DNA from: Aselliscus stoliczkanus
Taxonomy: Eukaryota; Chordata; Mammalia; Chiroptera; Hipposideridae
DNA length: 64,000 bases
Direction: 5' to 3'
Assembly: GCA_033961575.1 (NCBI GenBank)
Contig: CM066736.1
Coordinates: 81,988,852 to 82,052,851, forward strand
The notes under the pieces were generated by a model. That model did no database searches. It was given only the letters and a program-made list of their open reading frames with translations, and had not been told where the DNA came from. Shown here in pieces: positions 43,001-53,700 of this stretch. The position numbers and the translations under genes were made by a program. The stretch's first letter is position 1, and each line of letters begins with the position of its first letter.

Positions 43001-43799
43001 AAAACTGTCAAAATTAAAAGCATAATTCACAGTTATGTGTATCATTGTGTGCTTGTTTGTACGCATGATATGTGGAGATTCACCTCAAGGACCCTAATCT
43101 TATATGTCTTCTTTATAGAATATTTTTCCCCAGGACCTCTAGGAAGTCACGCATCTGCGATCTTCAGGCCTTAAAGTTGTGCCTGACTTAGATCAGGTGC
43201 CAAATACAGGAACGGTGGCCCCTTCTTGTCCTCTTCTCCTCCTCTTCCTTCTTTTTCTTATTTTCTTTTAAGTTTATAATAGAAGTGTTCATTTATAGTA
43301 ACTAGAACTCTCTGGTCGAATGAGGAAGAAAGCCAACTCAATCCAGCTTGAAAGAAAAAGGGAATTATTAGAATAGTACAGACTCTCATAAAGAAACCAC
43401 ACTGCAGAAAATAGAATGAGGGCTAAATCAACATCACCATTTTCTCATTTCGTGTTTTTTTTTCCCTCTTCTGATAATTAGGTCAATTGGTTTATTTTTG
43501 TTTTTTGTTTTTTTTGTTTTTTGGGGTTTTTTTTGAGGATTTCCTTACTTGGCATTTTAGAAAATGTGTTCCCAAATGTTGCACCTTTTGGTCTCAGTCA
43601 CCAAGGACATTCTGCTCCAAGCAGAATCTCAGTTAAAGGCCCTCATTGTCCCAAAGAAGATCCTGTATCCAGCCAGCCACTGCATTAAGTGATGGGTATT
43701 CCTAGAGTCACCACATTTATATACGGGATGGCATCTGGAGGACAAAAGAAATGTGATAGACGAAAAGGCCTACAACGAGACTGACAAGGATTATTGGAC
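43001..43799. other. Unassigned DNA with T-rich run
   Basis: A T/G-rich run lies at 43,490-43,535. No gene or family otherwise. Confidence 0.4.
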
Positions 43800-43975
43800 C
43801 CACCCAATGTGTGTGTATTGTGGAGTACCTCCCACACCAACAAACAGTTCTCAGACACCAGCAGGGTACCACGAATTCAACTCAATTCTGACAGGATCAA
43901 CCCAGAGATAGCATCAGATACCACAGGTTAAGTGTTCAGTCCCACAAAATACCCCTGTGCACTTGCACGCACATG

Positions 43976-44017
<42 letters not shown>

Positions 44018-44269
44018 CACTCTCACTCATTTCAGACACGGGCTGCAACCCCAAGTTCTTTCTTGTGCTTCTGACAAACCAGCTATACTGGAGGTTCCCA
44101 TAACTCCCTCCTTGGGCTCCATTGATTTGCTAGAGCATCGTAGTGGAGCATAGAAGCATTCTGGTTTCCCAATGTATAGGCTCTCAGGAAAAAAGGATCA
44201 ACTAGCTATCCTCCTGGGTTTTTCTGGAGGCTTCATTACATAGTCATGATTGACTAAGGCACTGGCCAT
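43800..44269 (+). repeat. Older LTR-like repeat, left part
   Basis: The phrase GGGTTTTTCTGGAGGCTTCATTACATAGTCATGATTGACTAAGGCACTGGCCAT continues, after a younger LTR, as CTGACCATTAAACTCC ... CCCTCCCTAGAGGTCTGAGG at 44,936. I recognise the order from an old mammalian LTR-type repeat but cannot name the family. A CA microsatellite lies inside. Confidence 0.45.
43978..44028. repeat. (AC)n then (TCAC)-type microsatellite
   Basis: About eighteen AC units followed by CTCACTCTCACTC. Confidence 0.95.
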
Positions 44270-44935
44270 TGTGGACAAATGAGGAGCCACACACTAAACC
44301 TGACAAGTTCAGGGGAGGCCAGTATGGCGGGCCCCACAAACTCAGGGACCCAAAGTGACCACATAGGATGGTCTGAACATAAAAATTTCTAAACTAAAAG
44401 CAGGTCGTGGCAGGTAGTCACATCCTTGGCCTGTAGTTTCCTTGACAAAGGTCAATTTTGACCTTAAGTGAGCCTGTCTATTGTTTTTTTGCATCTGAGA
44501 TAAAGTACCCTTGGATTGTTAGAGTAATCCCTTTTTCTGGACCCCCCAGGACAAAACCCACCACACCAGAGCAGGAAACTATACAGAATCCCTCATTGTT
44601 ATTCTTGTCCTGATTACCACCTCTATATGCTGTAAAATGCTAACTATTAACTATCTTGTACCCATCAAAGTAAAAGAAGTATTTTTCTCTCCAATTTACT
44701 TTTTATCCAATCCCAGAGATTTCCCCACGTTGCTTTCTCCCATCTCCATAATTTATTACCAATAGATTTCATGTAACCTTCCTCCTTTGATTCTAATGTA
44801 TAATATAAGTTTCCAAACTGCCATTTTCTGGATCATTTTCTCAATCCATTGAGACTTTGCTTCCTGGCAATTATCAGTTTGGCCCAAATAAACTGTTATA
44901 AACTTTCTCTGAGGGTGGATGATTTTTCCTCCACA
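44270..44935 (+). mobile_element. Solo LTR of an endogenous retrovirus
   Basis: Begins TGTGGAC and ends CTCCACA, giving the TG...CA ends and a 6-bp terminal inverted repeat (TGTGGA/TCCACA) usual for retroviral LTRs. A TATA-like TATAATATAAG lies near 44,799 and AATAAA at 44,887-44,892, about 45 nt before the end, so the U3-R-U5 order fits plus orientation. Length 666 bp. No primer-binding site or coding region follows, so it is a solo LTR left by recombination. It splits an older repeat. Flanking bases (CCAT and CCAC) may be a decayed 4-bp target duplication. A minus-strand open frame near its end is accidental. Confidence 0.75.
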
Positions 44936-45215
44936 CCACTGACCATTAAACTCCATCTTCAGTCTCTCTCCCCTCCCTAGAGGTCTGAGGATGGGATTGA
45001 CTATCCCAATCCTCTAATGGCTTCATTGGTTCCCCTGGCAACCAGCTCCCACCCCTGGGTTCTGTTCAAAAGTGACCATGATTAACATAACAAAAGATAC
45101 CTTTGTCACTCTTTATACTTAGGAAACTCCAACGGTTTGGGGAACTGTGTGCCAAGAACTGTCCATGAAGAATAAATATCTTGTAAAGCACAATATTTCA
45201 GGGACTCTACATAAT
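44936..45215 (+). repeat. Older LTR-like repeat, right part
   Basis: Continues the repeat interrupted by the solo LTR: GGATGGGATTGAC, then CCTCTAATGGCTTCATTGGTTCCCCTGGCAACCAG, ending near GAAGAATAAATATCTTGTAAAGCACAATATTTC. Confidence 0.45.
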
Positions 45216-45659
45216 TAAATGGATATAAAAGTTTTTATACTGTATTTCAATATACTTTCCTTTAAAAACCCTCTCTACCCATTGATTTATTTTGTTTTCC
45301 AATTATGTTAGACACAGTATAAGTCTAATCACTCTTCAAAATTATAAGCTTCTTAAAATCTATTTCTTTTTAGACTCTGATATTTTCCAAGCATAAATAG
45401 ACCTGCACTGTAATCTTGTTTCAGATTGAAATTATTGGGTGGTGAAATTCCATGTTGGCTTTTTGAAAAGGATGCTGGCATTGGGCCATCCTCCCTGCAT
45501 TTTGCTCTCCTCAGGCATCCTCTACTCAAAGCCCTGCATTGCTCGGAGTTGCTCAGGCCCATTTGTCTGCCTACCTACTTTAAAAAAAAACTACAAAGTC
45601 ATCTTGGGCATTCTTTCCCACAATCCTTCATACCTGGTGTGCTCATGGAAACGGTCAGA
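45216..45659. other. Unassigned DNA
   Basis: Open frames of 69-86 codons on both strands (45,353-45,686) show no recognisable family. Confidence 0.4.
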
Positions 45660-45760
45660 AGACATGGTCCACTAATAGTTGTGTGATTCTGTGCAAGCTA
45701 AGTGACTGCTCTGTGGCTAGTTCACTCATCTTCCAAATAAAAGAGAAGGAGTAGACATAT
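45660..45760 (+). repeat. MIR fragment
   Basis: GTGTGATTCTGTGCAAGCTAAGTGACTGCTCTGTGGCTAGTTCACTCATCTTCC follows the MIR core. Confidence 0.5.
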
Positions 45761-45897
45761 ACATAACTTGTCCAATTTTGGTCAGGCATATTAAGCGGTA
45801 ACCTCTTTCAAATCTTTCAAAATACAGACTATGCATCATCAAAATGACTGAACTTTAGGAAAGAAGGAATTCCATCTACTCTTGGCTGCAATCACAA

Positions 45898-45973
45898 GGT
45901 ATGGATTCAAAGTATTGTTCTGCTTCTTATCAGCCTATCAGTGCAGACTGGAAAAATTACTTTATCTAACTTC
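45898..45973 (+). repeat. MIR SINE, left part (split by L1-B)
   Basis: GGTATGGATTCAAAGTATTGTTCTGCTTCTTATCAG ... GGAAAAATTACTTTATCTAACTTC is the first half of a MIR. The second half resumes at 49,252 beyond L1-B. Confidence 0.7.
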
Positions 45974-46239
45974 TTTATATATATATATTTGAGTTACAAT
46001 TGACATATTATATTAGTTTCAGGTATGCAACACAGTGATTAGACATTTATATAGCATACAAAGTGATCACCCCGATAAATTAGGTACCCATCTGACACCA
46101 TACATAGTTATTACAGCACTACTAACTATATTCTCCATGATGTATACACTGTATCTGAATGACTATTTTGTAGTTACCAATTTGTACCTCTTAACTCCCA
46201 CCCGCCTTCACCAATCCCGTAACCCCCCATGCAGCAATC

Positions 46240-46865
46240 ATAAAAATCTTCTCTGTATCTGTGAGTTTATTTCTGTTTGTTTGTTCATTTATCCTGTTTT
46301 CTAGATTCCACATATAAGTAAAATCAAATGACATTTGCCTTTCTCTGCCTTACTCCACTCAGCACAATACCCTCTGGGTCCATCCATGTTGTTGCAGAGG
46401 GAAAGTTTTCATTCTTTTTTATGGCTAATATCCCATTGTATTTTTGTACCATCTCTTGTTTAACCATTCATCCATTGATAGACACCCAGGATGCCTCATT
46501 ATCTTGGCTGTTGTAAGTAATGCTGCAATTAACATATGGATGCAAATGTCACTTCCAAGTAGTGTTTTTGGGTTTCTTTAGATAACTACCCAGAAGTGGG
46601 ATTACTGGGTCTTTCTTTGTCTCTTGTCATAGCCTTTGTTTAAAAGTCTTTTTTGTCTGGTGTAAGTATTGCTACCCCATCTTTTTTTGTTTGTTTCCAT
46701 TTTCATGAAATATCTTTTTCCACCCCTTTACTTCTAGTCTGTGTATGTCTTTCAACCTGAAATGAGCCTCTTATAGGCAGCATATGTAAGGGTTTTATCT
46801 TTTCATTAGAGTATTTAATCTATTTACATTTAAAGTAATTATTGATAGATATGTAGTTATTACGA
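46240..46865 (-). pseudogene. L1-B ORF2 remnant (endonuclease part joined to C-terminus)
   Basis: The plus strand 46,240-46,610 is reverse-complement L1 ORF2 C-terminus (landmarks CCATCCATGTTGTTGCAGAGGG and CAGAAGTGGGATTACTGGGTC). At about 46,611 it jumps to sequence from the endonuclease end of ORF2 (landmarks TTTGTCTGGTGTAAGTATTGCTACCCC and CTATTTACATTTAAAGTAATTATTG). The whole RT region is absent. ORF2 nicks DNA with the endonuclease and copies RNA with the RT; here neither can be made. No frame stays open for more than a few dozen codons. Confidence 0.8.
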
Positions 46866-47802
46866 TTTTATTATTCATATTTTTTTATCTCATCTTCTCC
46901 TCCTCCTCCTCCTCCTTCTTCAAGAAATTTCTGTAACTTTCCTTGTAATACTGGTTTGGTGGTGATGAACTCTTTTAGCTTTTTCTTGTCTGGGAAGTTC
47001 TTTACCTGTCCTCTGATTCTAAATAGTAGCTTTGCTGGGTAGAGTAATCTTGGTTGTAGATCCTTGCTTTTTATCACTTTGAATATTTTGTGCCAATCTC
47101 CTGTGATCTGCAAAGATTCTGTTGAGAAATCAGTTGACAGTCTTATGGGAGCTTCCTTGTAGGTGACTAAGTGGTTTTCTCTTGCTGCTTTTAAGATTCT
47201 CTCTTTGTCTTTAACCTTTGGCATTTTAATTATAACGTGTTTGGTATATGCCTCTTTGAGTCCATCTTGTTTGGGACTCTCTGTGCTTCTTGGTCTTGTA
47301 TGTCTATTTCCTTCTCCAGGTTAGGGAAGTTTTCAATCATTATTTCTTTAAATAGGTGTTTAAATTATTGCTCTCTTTTCCTTCTGGTACTCCTATGATA
47401 CAACTGTTGATACAGATGATGTTGTCCCAGAGGTCCCTTAATCTGTCCTCATTTTTTTTTTTTTTTTTTGCTGTCCTGATTGTGTGTTTTCTGCTACCTT
47501 ATCTTCCAAATCACTGATTCGATTCTCTGTTTTATCTAAGTTACTTTTGCTTCCCTCTAATGTATTCTTCATTTCAGTTATCATATTCTTTCTTTCTGAC
47601 TGGTTCTTTTTTATGTTTTCTATCTCTATTTTTTATGTTTTCTATCTTTTTGCTGAAATTTTCACTGAGGTCATTGAGCATCCTTATAACCAGTGTTTCG
47701 AACTCTGTGTCTGGTATAGATTGCTTGTCTCCATTTTGTTTATTTCTTTTTCTTGAGTTTTGTTCTCTTCTTAGTTTGGATCCTGTTTCTTTGTTTCCCC
47801 AT
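46866..47802 (-). pseudogene. L1-B ORF1 (ORF1p) remnant
   Basis: Minus-strand frame. A start codon at 47,802-47,800 opens MGKQRNRIQTKKRTK, similar to the start of L1 ORF1p. The C-terminal domain at 47,224-46,871 contains PIRLSTDFSTESLQ, IFKVIKSKDLQPRLLYPAKL, FRIRGQVKNFPDKKKLKEF and TTKPVLQ, the conserved RNA-binding C-terminal domain. The span of about 312 codons is close to the roughly 340 of mammalian ORF1p. ORF1p forms trimers on L1 RNA and acts as a nucleic-acid chaperone. The frame is broken in the coiled-coil and RRM parts and ends in a GGA/CTC repeat at 46,893-46,920. Confidence 0.9.
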
Positions 47803-49251
47803 TGTGGCTACTTCCCTGTGTTTTTTTCTATGTATCAGGTAGAGCTGCTGTGTTTCCCAGTCTTGGGAGAGTAGGCTTATGTAAAAGGTGTCTTGTGGTC
47901 CCAGTGGTTCATCCCATCTAGGTGTTCTCCATCTGGGTGCTCCAGGCATATTTCTCATGTGAGTTTGTGTGCCCTCCTGTTGTAGTTGAGCCTTGACTGT
48001 TGTTGGAACATCAGTGACAGGAATTGATCCTCAGGCTAACTGGTTGTGCAAACTGTCTGTGACTACAGTGGAGGAGCTGTTGTTCAGGCTCTGACCCTAC
48101 AGAGCAGGATTCACTACAGCAGAGCTCTGGTGCCTTCCCAGTCTGCGCTTTGGGTGTATCTTTTGTAGAGATGGTTGGGTGGTGATCTGGTGTGGTCTGA
48201 AGCTGACCAGGTGTGTTGATTCTGGGGCCTCTTGGGGGATGCTCTAGTGCAAGTCAAGGTCAGACCTACCTGTGCCCTGCCCATGCCCAATTAGCATGAA
48301 CTACAAAGTGATATGTAGATATTTGGCACTTGTGCTGGGCTTGGGGGTGCCTGAGAGAAGCTAAGTTGTGAACTGCGGCCAGCTGCTGCTACAGCCAGAC
48401 TTGGAGCTGCTTAGCGGGAGATATGGGGCACACCAAGGCAAGACAGTGCCTGTTTGGGATTTATGAACATTTGAGAGCTTTTAGGAAAGTTCAAAGTGTA
48501 AGGTGAGACAAGCTGTTTGTATGGAAAAGCCACTTGGGTAGGCCTGCAAATTCAGTCGGGCAGAGTCTCAGGAAATCACTATGGCCTGGCAGCAGTGTTA
48601 GCCAGGTTGACATATGATGCCTGCCTGCATCTGCATGGTGCATGGGTGATTGGGGCTCAACAAGGAAACAATGGCTTCTTCCAGCACTTCTCTCCGGGAG
48701 AAAGCTGCCCCTCTAGTACTCACTCTGAAGTCAGACAATGCAGTTCCTCCCCATATGTCCCTGTTGATATTTTAGGTATTGCCCCCATGCCAGAGCTCAG
48801 AGCCAGTGAACCTATCAGTGAGTAAATTCATGCATGAACCCTTTAAGAGTAGTGTCTGGGACTCCAGTAGACTTCCTTCTTCCTCAGCCACAAACTTTGC
48901 TGGTTTCCAGAGCCAGAAGTTCTGAGGACTTTTCTCCTCGGCACTGGAACCCTGGGCTGGCGAGCCTGGCATGGTGCTGGGGTCCTTTGTTCCTCGGGAA
49001 AAACCTCCACAGCCAACCTATCCCTCCCAATTTTTAATGGTCACAGGTAGATATGGGACCAGCCTGTTTTGTCTCTGCCCCTACTACTACTCTTGATGTG
49101 GCTTCTTCTTTATATCCATAGTTAAAGGACTTTTGTTCTGCTAGACTTCAGGCAGTTTTCAGTGATGGTTGTTCTGAAGTTTCATTATAATTTTGATGCA
49201 GCCATTGAGCGGAGGCGAGCACAATGTTTACCTACTTCGCCATCTTGACCA
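47803..49251 (-). mobile_element. L1-B 5'UTR
   Basis: 1.45 kb of GC-richer sequence before ORF1. It ends on the plus strand GGAGGCGAGCACAATGTTTACCTACTTCGCCATCTTGACC, the complement of an L1 5' end with its YY1-type AAGATGGCG. Open frames such as 48,517-48,825 are composition artefacts. Confidence 0.82.
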
Positions 49252-49415
49252 TAACTTCGTTTCTCTCTCTAATTTCAATGTTTCTGTAAAATGTATATAA
49301 GTCTACCTTCCTTTTAAGGCTTGTAAAATTAAACAATAACATGGTAAGCAACTGCCACCATATCTGTCATATAGTGGATGCTTAAAAAAATAGCTGTGAT
49401 AATATCTGTGTTTGT
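49252..49415 (+). repeat. MIR SINE, right part (split by L1-B)
   Basis: TAACTTCGTTTCTCTCTCTAATTTCAATGTTTCTGTAAAATG ... CATATAGTGGATGCTTAAAAAAATAGC continues the MIR left at 45,973. Confidence 0.7.
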
Positions 49416-50049
49416 GTCTTTGTATGTGCTTATTCATTAATTCAAAAGACTAATAGTTATTAATGTATTAAAACTGGCTTCTACTGACCCTGGAAGAGCC
49501 CTACAGAGTTGCCTAAGTGAGAAGGATTTAACTGCAAACCCAACACATATAGTAATTCATAACCTTTGACTTTGTAACGTCTGTTATGCAGTCCTTACTT
49601 GAAATGATTTTTTTTTTCCTCTGTCGATAAATGCATATGTATGGCATGTCTGTCCACATCAGCAGTAACACAGCTATCATTATATTTCACTTACATTTGT
49701 TGTGGAATATGAGTGCCATTTATGGGAAGTTCCTCATATACCTTTTTATGAGGAGTACCACTTATAGGGACTCTTCATTTTTAAGAAACCAAAATTGAGC
49801 TTTGGTTTTATCTTGTAGCTTTCCTATAAACCATACCAAACCAAAAGTATGCCCTAAATTTGATGAAAATATATCTAAGCATATTTTCCTGACGCAATGA
49901 CAGATAGTTATTGTTTTCAACTTATATAGACTCTTCTAACTCATAATCATTGATTAATATAATAATTTAATTTTTAAATGCTTAAATAAAAATTGGAAAA
50001 TGATTCATTTCAAATTATTCAATTGAATAATATTAATTGAGCAGTCAAT
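49416..50049. other. Unassigned AT-rich DNA
   Basis: Nothing recognised. Confidence 0.4.
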
Positions 50050-50265
50050 AATTATAACATTCTACATGAGTCCTTCCTTGATATTTTACATGTATTTTTC
50101 CTTTAATCCACAATAGGACCTATGCTATACATGATGGTTCTGATTAACCAAAAAAAAAAGAAAGTTGGAAAGGTTAAGTTTAGAATGTTTAGGAAGATTA
50201 AGAAACAGTAAATTGCAGAGATACTTTCTCTGGTCTGCCTGGATCCAGAACTCTTAACCACCTTG
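50050..50265 (-). repeat. MIR fragment, antisense
   Basis: TTTTACATGTATTTTTCCTTTAATCCACAATAGGACC ... GGCCTGCC-like CTGGTCTGCCTGGATCCAGAACTCTTAACCA follows reverse-complement MIR ends. Confidence 0.5.
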
Positions 50266-50354
50266 TTACAATGTTTCCTTTTATTACAATAATCCTGTGA
50301 TCAATTGTATTGGGTCCTGACGCTATAACATCTAAGAAAAAAAATAAAAGGATC

Positions 50355-50600
50355 TAGAACTGTGCTCTCCAATAACGTACTGAACAACTGAAACGCTAGT
50401 GTAAATTGAAACATGCTATAAGTGTAAAATACACACTAGATTTCAAAGACTTTGATTTGAAAACAAAAAATAATGTAACATATCTCATTAATAATTTGTA
50501 TATTGATTACATGTTGAAATGATAACTGGTTAAGTAAAATATATTACTAAAATTAATTCCATGTATTTTTTCCCTTTTTATAAGAGGCTATTGTAAAAAA
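50355..50600 (-). mobile_element. hAT MITE (same family as 60,040-60,375), opposite orientation
   Basis: CTGTGCTCTCCAATAACGTACTG ... TGCTATAAGTGTAAAATACACACTAGATTTCAAAGACTT ... CATTAATAATTTGTATATTGATTACATGTTGAAATGATAAC is the complement of the family seen at 60,040. Family not named with certainty. Confidence 0.65.
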
Positions 50601-51273
50601 TATAAATCACACATGTACCTTATATTAACTATATATTTGATAGGGCTGGTCAAGGAGTCCAAGTAAATAGGCAATTTAGTACACTTTGATTAGAGTTTCA
50701 AAAGATATGAGCACGTGGGAAAGGCCTGAAGAATCATGAAAGTTTCCTGTAAGAGGTGTGTGCTACAAATGAGTAGCTATTACAGAGATAAAAAGAAGCA
50801 AAAGACATTTCAGGAATAGAAAATAAAATGTTTCACTCCAGAAGTAAGAAATAGCCCAGCACATTTAAGGAATATCAAGACATTCAGTAAAGTGCAAAGA
50901 GTAGGAAGATAGAAGTGGCAAATGCCTCTAGGATTATAAAAAGAGAATTTTCATTTTGAAAGACTGGGAGCTACTCAGTCCTGGGGAATCTTGAATATAA
51001 CAAATGCCACATGTACCTGCATAAAGGAACTTTACCCAGCAAACAAATACTGACCCTTTGGTTACAACCAACCCTGACGTCAGTAAGGAACATTAAGCAA
51101 AGCTACTAGTGGTGTTATTGATTGGAATTTTTGTCTTGTATAAATCATATGCCTTTTGTCAAATACATTTCTAGGTTCTAGTATTTTTACAACTATCTAC
51201 AAGTGGCCCAAGCAAAAGTATCTTCTTAAATCAGGCCAAAACAAACAAACAAAAACAAACAAACAAGCATATT
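50601..51273. other. Unassigned DNA
   Basis: Nothing recognised. Confidence 0.4.
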
Positions 51274-51435
51274 AGAAATGAGATGTTTGGGTCGGCCGAG
51301 TGGCGCGGTGGTTAAGCGCTGGCCTGGGAAGCCAGCGGCCCTGGTTCGGGTCCCACATATGAGGGCCAGTGACACTGCCCTCAAAAAAAAACAAAAACAA
51401 AAAACAAACAAACAAAAAAAAGAAATGAGATGTTT
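51274..51435 (+). mobile_element. Short tRNA-derived SINE with perfect target duplication
   Basis: Flanked by two identical 15-bp copies of AGAAATGAGATGTTT (51,274-51,288 and 51,421-51,435). The body starts GGGTCGGCCGAGTGGCGCGG with an A-box-like TGGCGCGGTGG. It has a B-box-like GGTTCGGGTCC, then CCACATATGAGGGCCAGTGACACTGCCCTC and an A-rich tail. The duplication is unmutated, so this is one of the youngest insertions in the window. Its RNA polymerase III boxes look intact. Confidence 0.93.
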
Positions 51436-51789
51436 ATACAGGTTGGAGTGGATATTCTATATAATTCTGGATGCTTGTTTCATCTTCCGTTTGCGTGCTG
51501 TGGTTCCCAATTACCATGGTTTGAACATGCCCATTTTATTCCAAAGGCGAGGCATGCTAATGATTTCTAAACCTGGGATAGGACAGGAAAAGCCTATTAT
51601 TCTCTACAAAAAATTAGGAAAGACTCTCTAGCTGGAGTGTCCTGCAGCAGGGTGAGCCTGACTGAAGAGGCAGAAGGCTTCATGGAGAAGAACCTCACTA
51701 AGAAGAGAAGGGGCAAAAGGTCGGAAAAAATAGCAGACACAAAGACACACATTTTCTAAAATCTCCTAAAAGAGTAAGTTCCTCTTCGG
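51436..51789. other. Unassigned DNA
   Basis: Nothing recognised. The 117-codon open frame 51,278-51,631 begins in the SINE. Confidence 0.4.
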
Positions 51790-52010
51790 ATATCCCCAAA
51801 GCACTTAACTCTTGCTTCTAGCTTATTTACTCCTACCACTGTATAGAAATTCTTTATGTATCTATTTTCTATCCATTGCTGGACTGTGGGCTCCTTGGAA
51901 GCTAGGGCCTTACTGTAGCCTCTATGTCCCCAGGATTAGTAGGACACCTGGGACATTCCCAGTGGTCCACAGATGTTTACATGAGGGTAAGAAAAGATGA
52001 ATGAATGAAT
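51790..52010 (+). repeat. L2 3' end
   Basis: ATTGCTGGACTGTGGGCTCCTTGGAAGCTAGGGCCTTACTGTAGCC ... GTCCCCAGGATTAGTAGGACACCTGGGACATTCCCAGTGG ... GATGAATGAATGAATC is the L2 3' end. Confidence 0.85.
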
Positions 52011-52259
52011 CAAGTAATCAATCAACTAACACATTAAAATCCTAGTACTATCATGAACTGGCTCAAGTAATTTAATTTTTCTGGACCTGTTTTATTTGTT
52101 CATGAACTATATAGTCTCAGAATTATCTTCTAGGCTTAATAGCCTGTGGTTCCAAGCACTTAGAAATATAAACTTTTAAGAGTCTCTCTCCTCTCTCGTA
52201 CAGCTCAATAATTAGGAGGAAGGAAAAAAAAAAAAGAATAGCAATAGCAGCAATACATC

Positions 52260-52325
52260 TATGTGTCAGTTTTTATGTGGGACCCGAACCTGGGCCACTG
52301 GCTTCCCAGTATGTGTCAGTTTTTA
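52260..52325 (-). mobile_element. 34-bp SINE stub between 16-bp direct repeats
   Basis: TATGTGTCAGTTTTTA occurs at 52,260-52,275 and again at 52,310-52,325. Between them lie 34 bp that read, on the minus strand, as the internal B-box part of the short SINE (CTGGGAAGCCAGTGGCCCAGG then TTCGGGTCCCACA). Both ends of the SINE are missing, but the duplication is perfect. Confidence 0.85.
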
Positions 52326-53109
52326 AATCTATTCAATAATACAAGTATACCAAGGACTTTTCTCCCTTTATTTTTATCAGAAGCTCATCCTTTCATGAGC
52401 AAATAAACAGTTTATCCACTTGGTTTTCAGTTTGTAAGAACATGTTTTAAGTACATGTCCTTGAAGATATTTAAGTATTTAAAACAATAGAAGGAGAATG
52501 GAACCATAAATTCACAAAATTTTATCAAGTTGTTCTATCCCATCTTATTTCAAAGACATTCAAGCATTTTCACATACTGTATATGCATATGCCATCTCTG
52601 TTCATGTTTGAAATAGTTCCTGGACCAGGAACACACAATGAGTGCTATCTGGTAATATGTGGAATGAAACAGGTGTGCTTGAAATAACGGGGGGAGAGTT
52701 CCCAGGCTGTATGCTGCTTTCTAAACTACTGTGTATTTGTGGAGGCCCTGAGTGAGAATATTTTCTATTTTCATTTATTCTTCCTCAAAATTCCTTGGGA
52801 TAATTTAACTAACACTTATTCAAGATCAATTTTAGAAGACCTACGTTACTTTCTATAAGACACAGACTTTTGAAAAATACCTTACGCCACTCTCTTTATA
52901 GTGACTGCTTCCAAATGCAAAGCTACAGTTATTTTATGCACTGCAATTAAGTTGAAATGGTGATATAGTGGTTTAATACCTTTTATGAAATCGCCGTACT
53001 TCTGACATATCACAAATTTTCGTGCTTTGAAAAACTCTAGCACAGTATATTACTCTGAGAATCACACAGCACCTATTTTTTTTCCCAGAGTAGAAATTTT
53101 CATCAAATT
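52326..53109. other. Unassigned DNA
   Basis: Nothing recognised. Confidence 0.4.
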
Positions 53110-53285
53110 AATTCATTCAATGCACATTTACTGATCAACTAGGATGTGTCTAGATTCTTGAATATAAAAATAAATGCCAAAGGTCCTGCCTCTCATTGGA
53201 GATACAGACACACACAGAATATGAAAAGACAGTTTATAGGAAAATTGATAGAAATTGGTAGAAGGGCAGGACACTGCATTAAAGT
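53110..53285 (-). repeat. L2 LINE, antisense (right-end part)
   Basis: TTCATTCAATGCACATTTACTGATCAACTAGGATGTGTCTAGATTC ... TGCCTCTCATTGGAGATACAGAC is antisense L2. Confidence 0.65.
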
Positions 53286-53700
53286 TTTCAGAGAAGCAGG
53301 TATCAAGACAATGTTAGACCTGCAAGGGATTTATTTGGGGATGAGGCAGGAAAAAGCTGGCATAAGACTTGAGATCAGGATACAAATCTGATACTTAATG
53401 GGAGGAATGGGACGGAAGGATACTTGAGATAGGAAGAGTTCAGACTGCATCATAATCCCAAAAAAAGCTCAGCCAGTGTCACGGGAATCTTAAAGGCAGT
53501 CATTTCAGTGAAGGAGCCCTGCTTCTTGGGAAAATATGCCTGCCTGTGCTCTGCTGTTGTCTGGGAGCAAACACACATGACCTTGACAGGGATGTACCAG
53601 TGAATCCAAAGGGTCAGAAACAGCATCCATCAGTCAAGCAAGCTCCCCAGAGCAGGAGATGTGAATGGCTCCTTTTCCCCCTAAACACTTAGATCATTAT
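53286..53700. other. Intervening block within L2
   Basis: Does not follow L2. CTTATTTGGGG... and the CCTGCTTCTTGGGAAAATATGCCTG part suggest another inserted repeat that I cannot name. Confidence 0.35.

Larger units (their letters stand above)
45967..49258 (-). mobile_element. L1-B: end-to-end L1, antisense, RT-deleted
   Basis: Flanked by TAACTTC at 45,967-45,973 and 49,252-49,258, a visible 7-bp target duplication. On the minus strand the element starts GGTCAAGATGGCGAAGTAGG, the typical L1 5' end, and runs through 5'UTR, ORF1, the endonuclease part of ORF2, the C-terminal end of ORF2 and 3'UTR. Only 3.28 kb remain because about 2.7 kb of ORF2, including the reverse transcriptase, is missing at about 46,611. 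It cannot be active. Confidence 0.88.
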
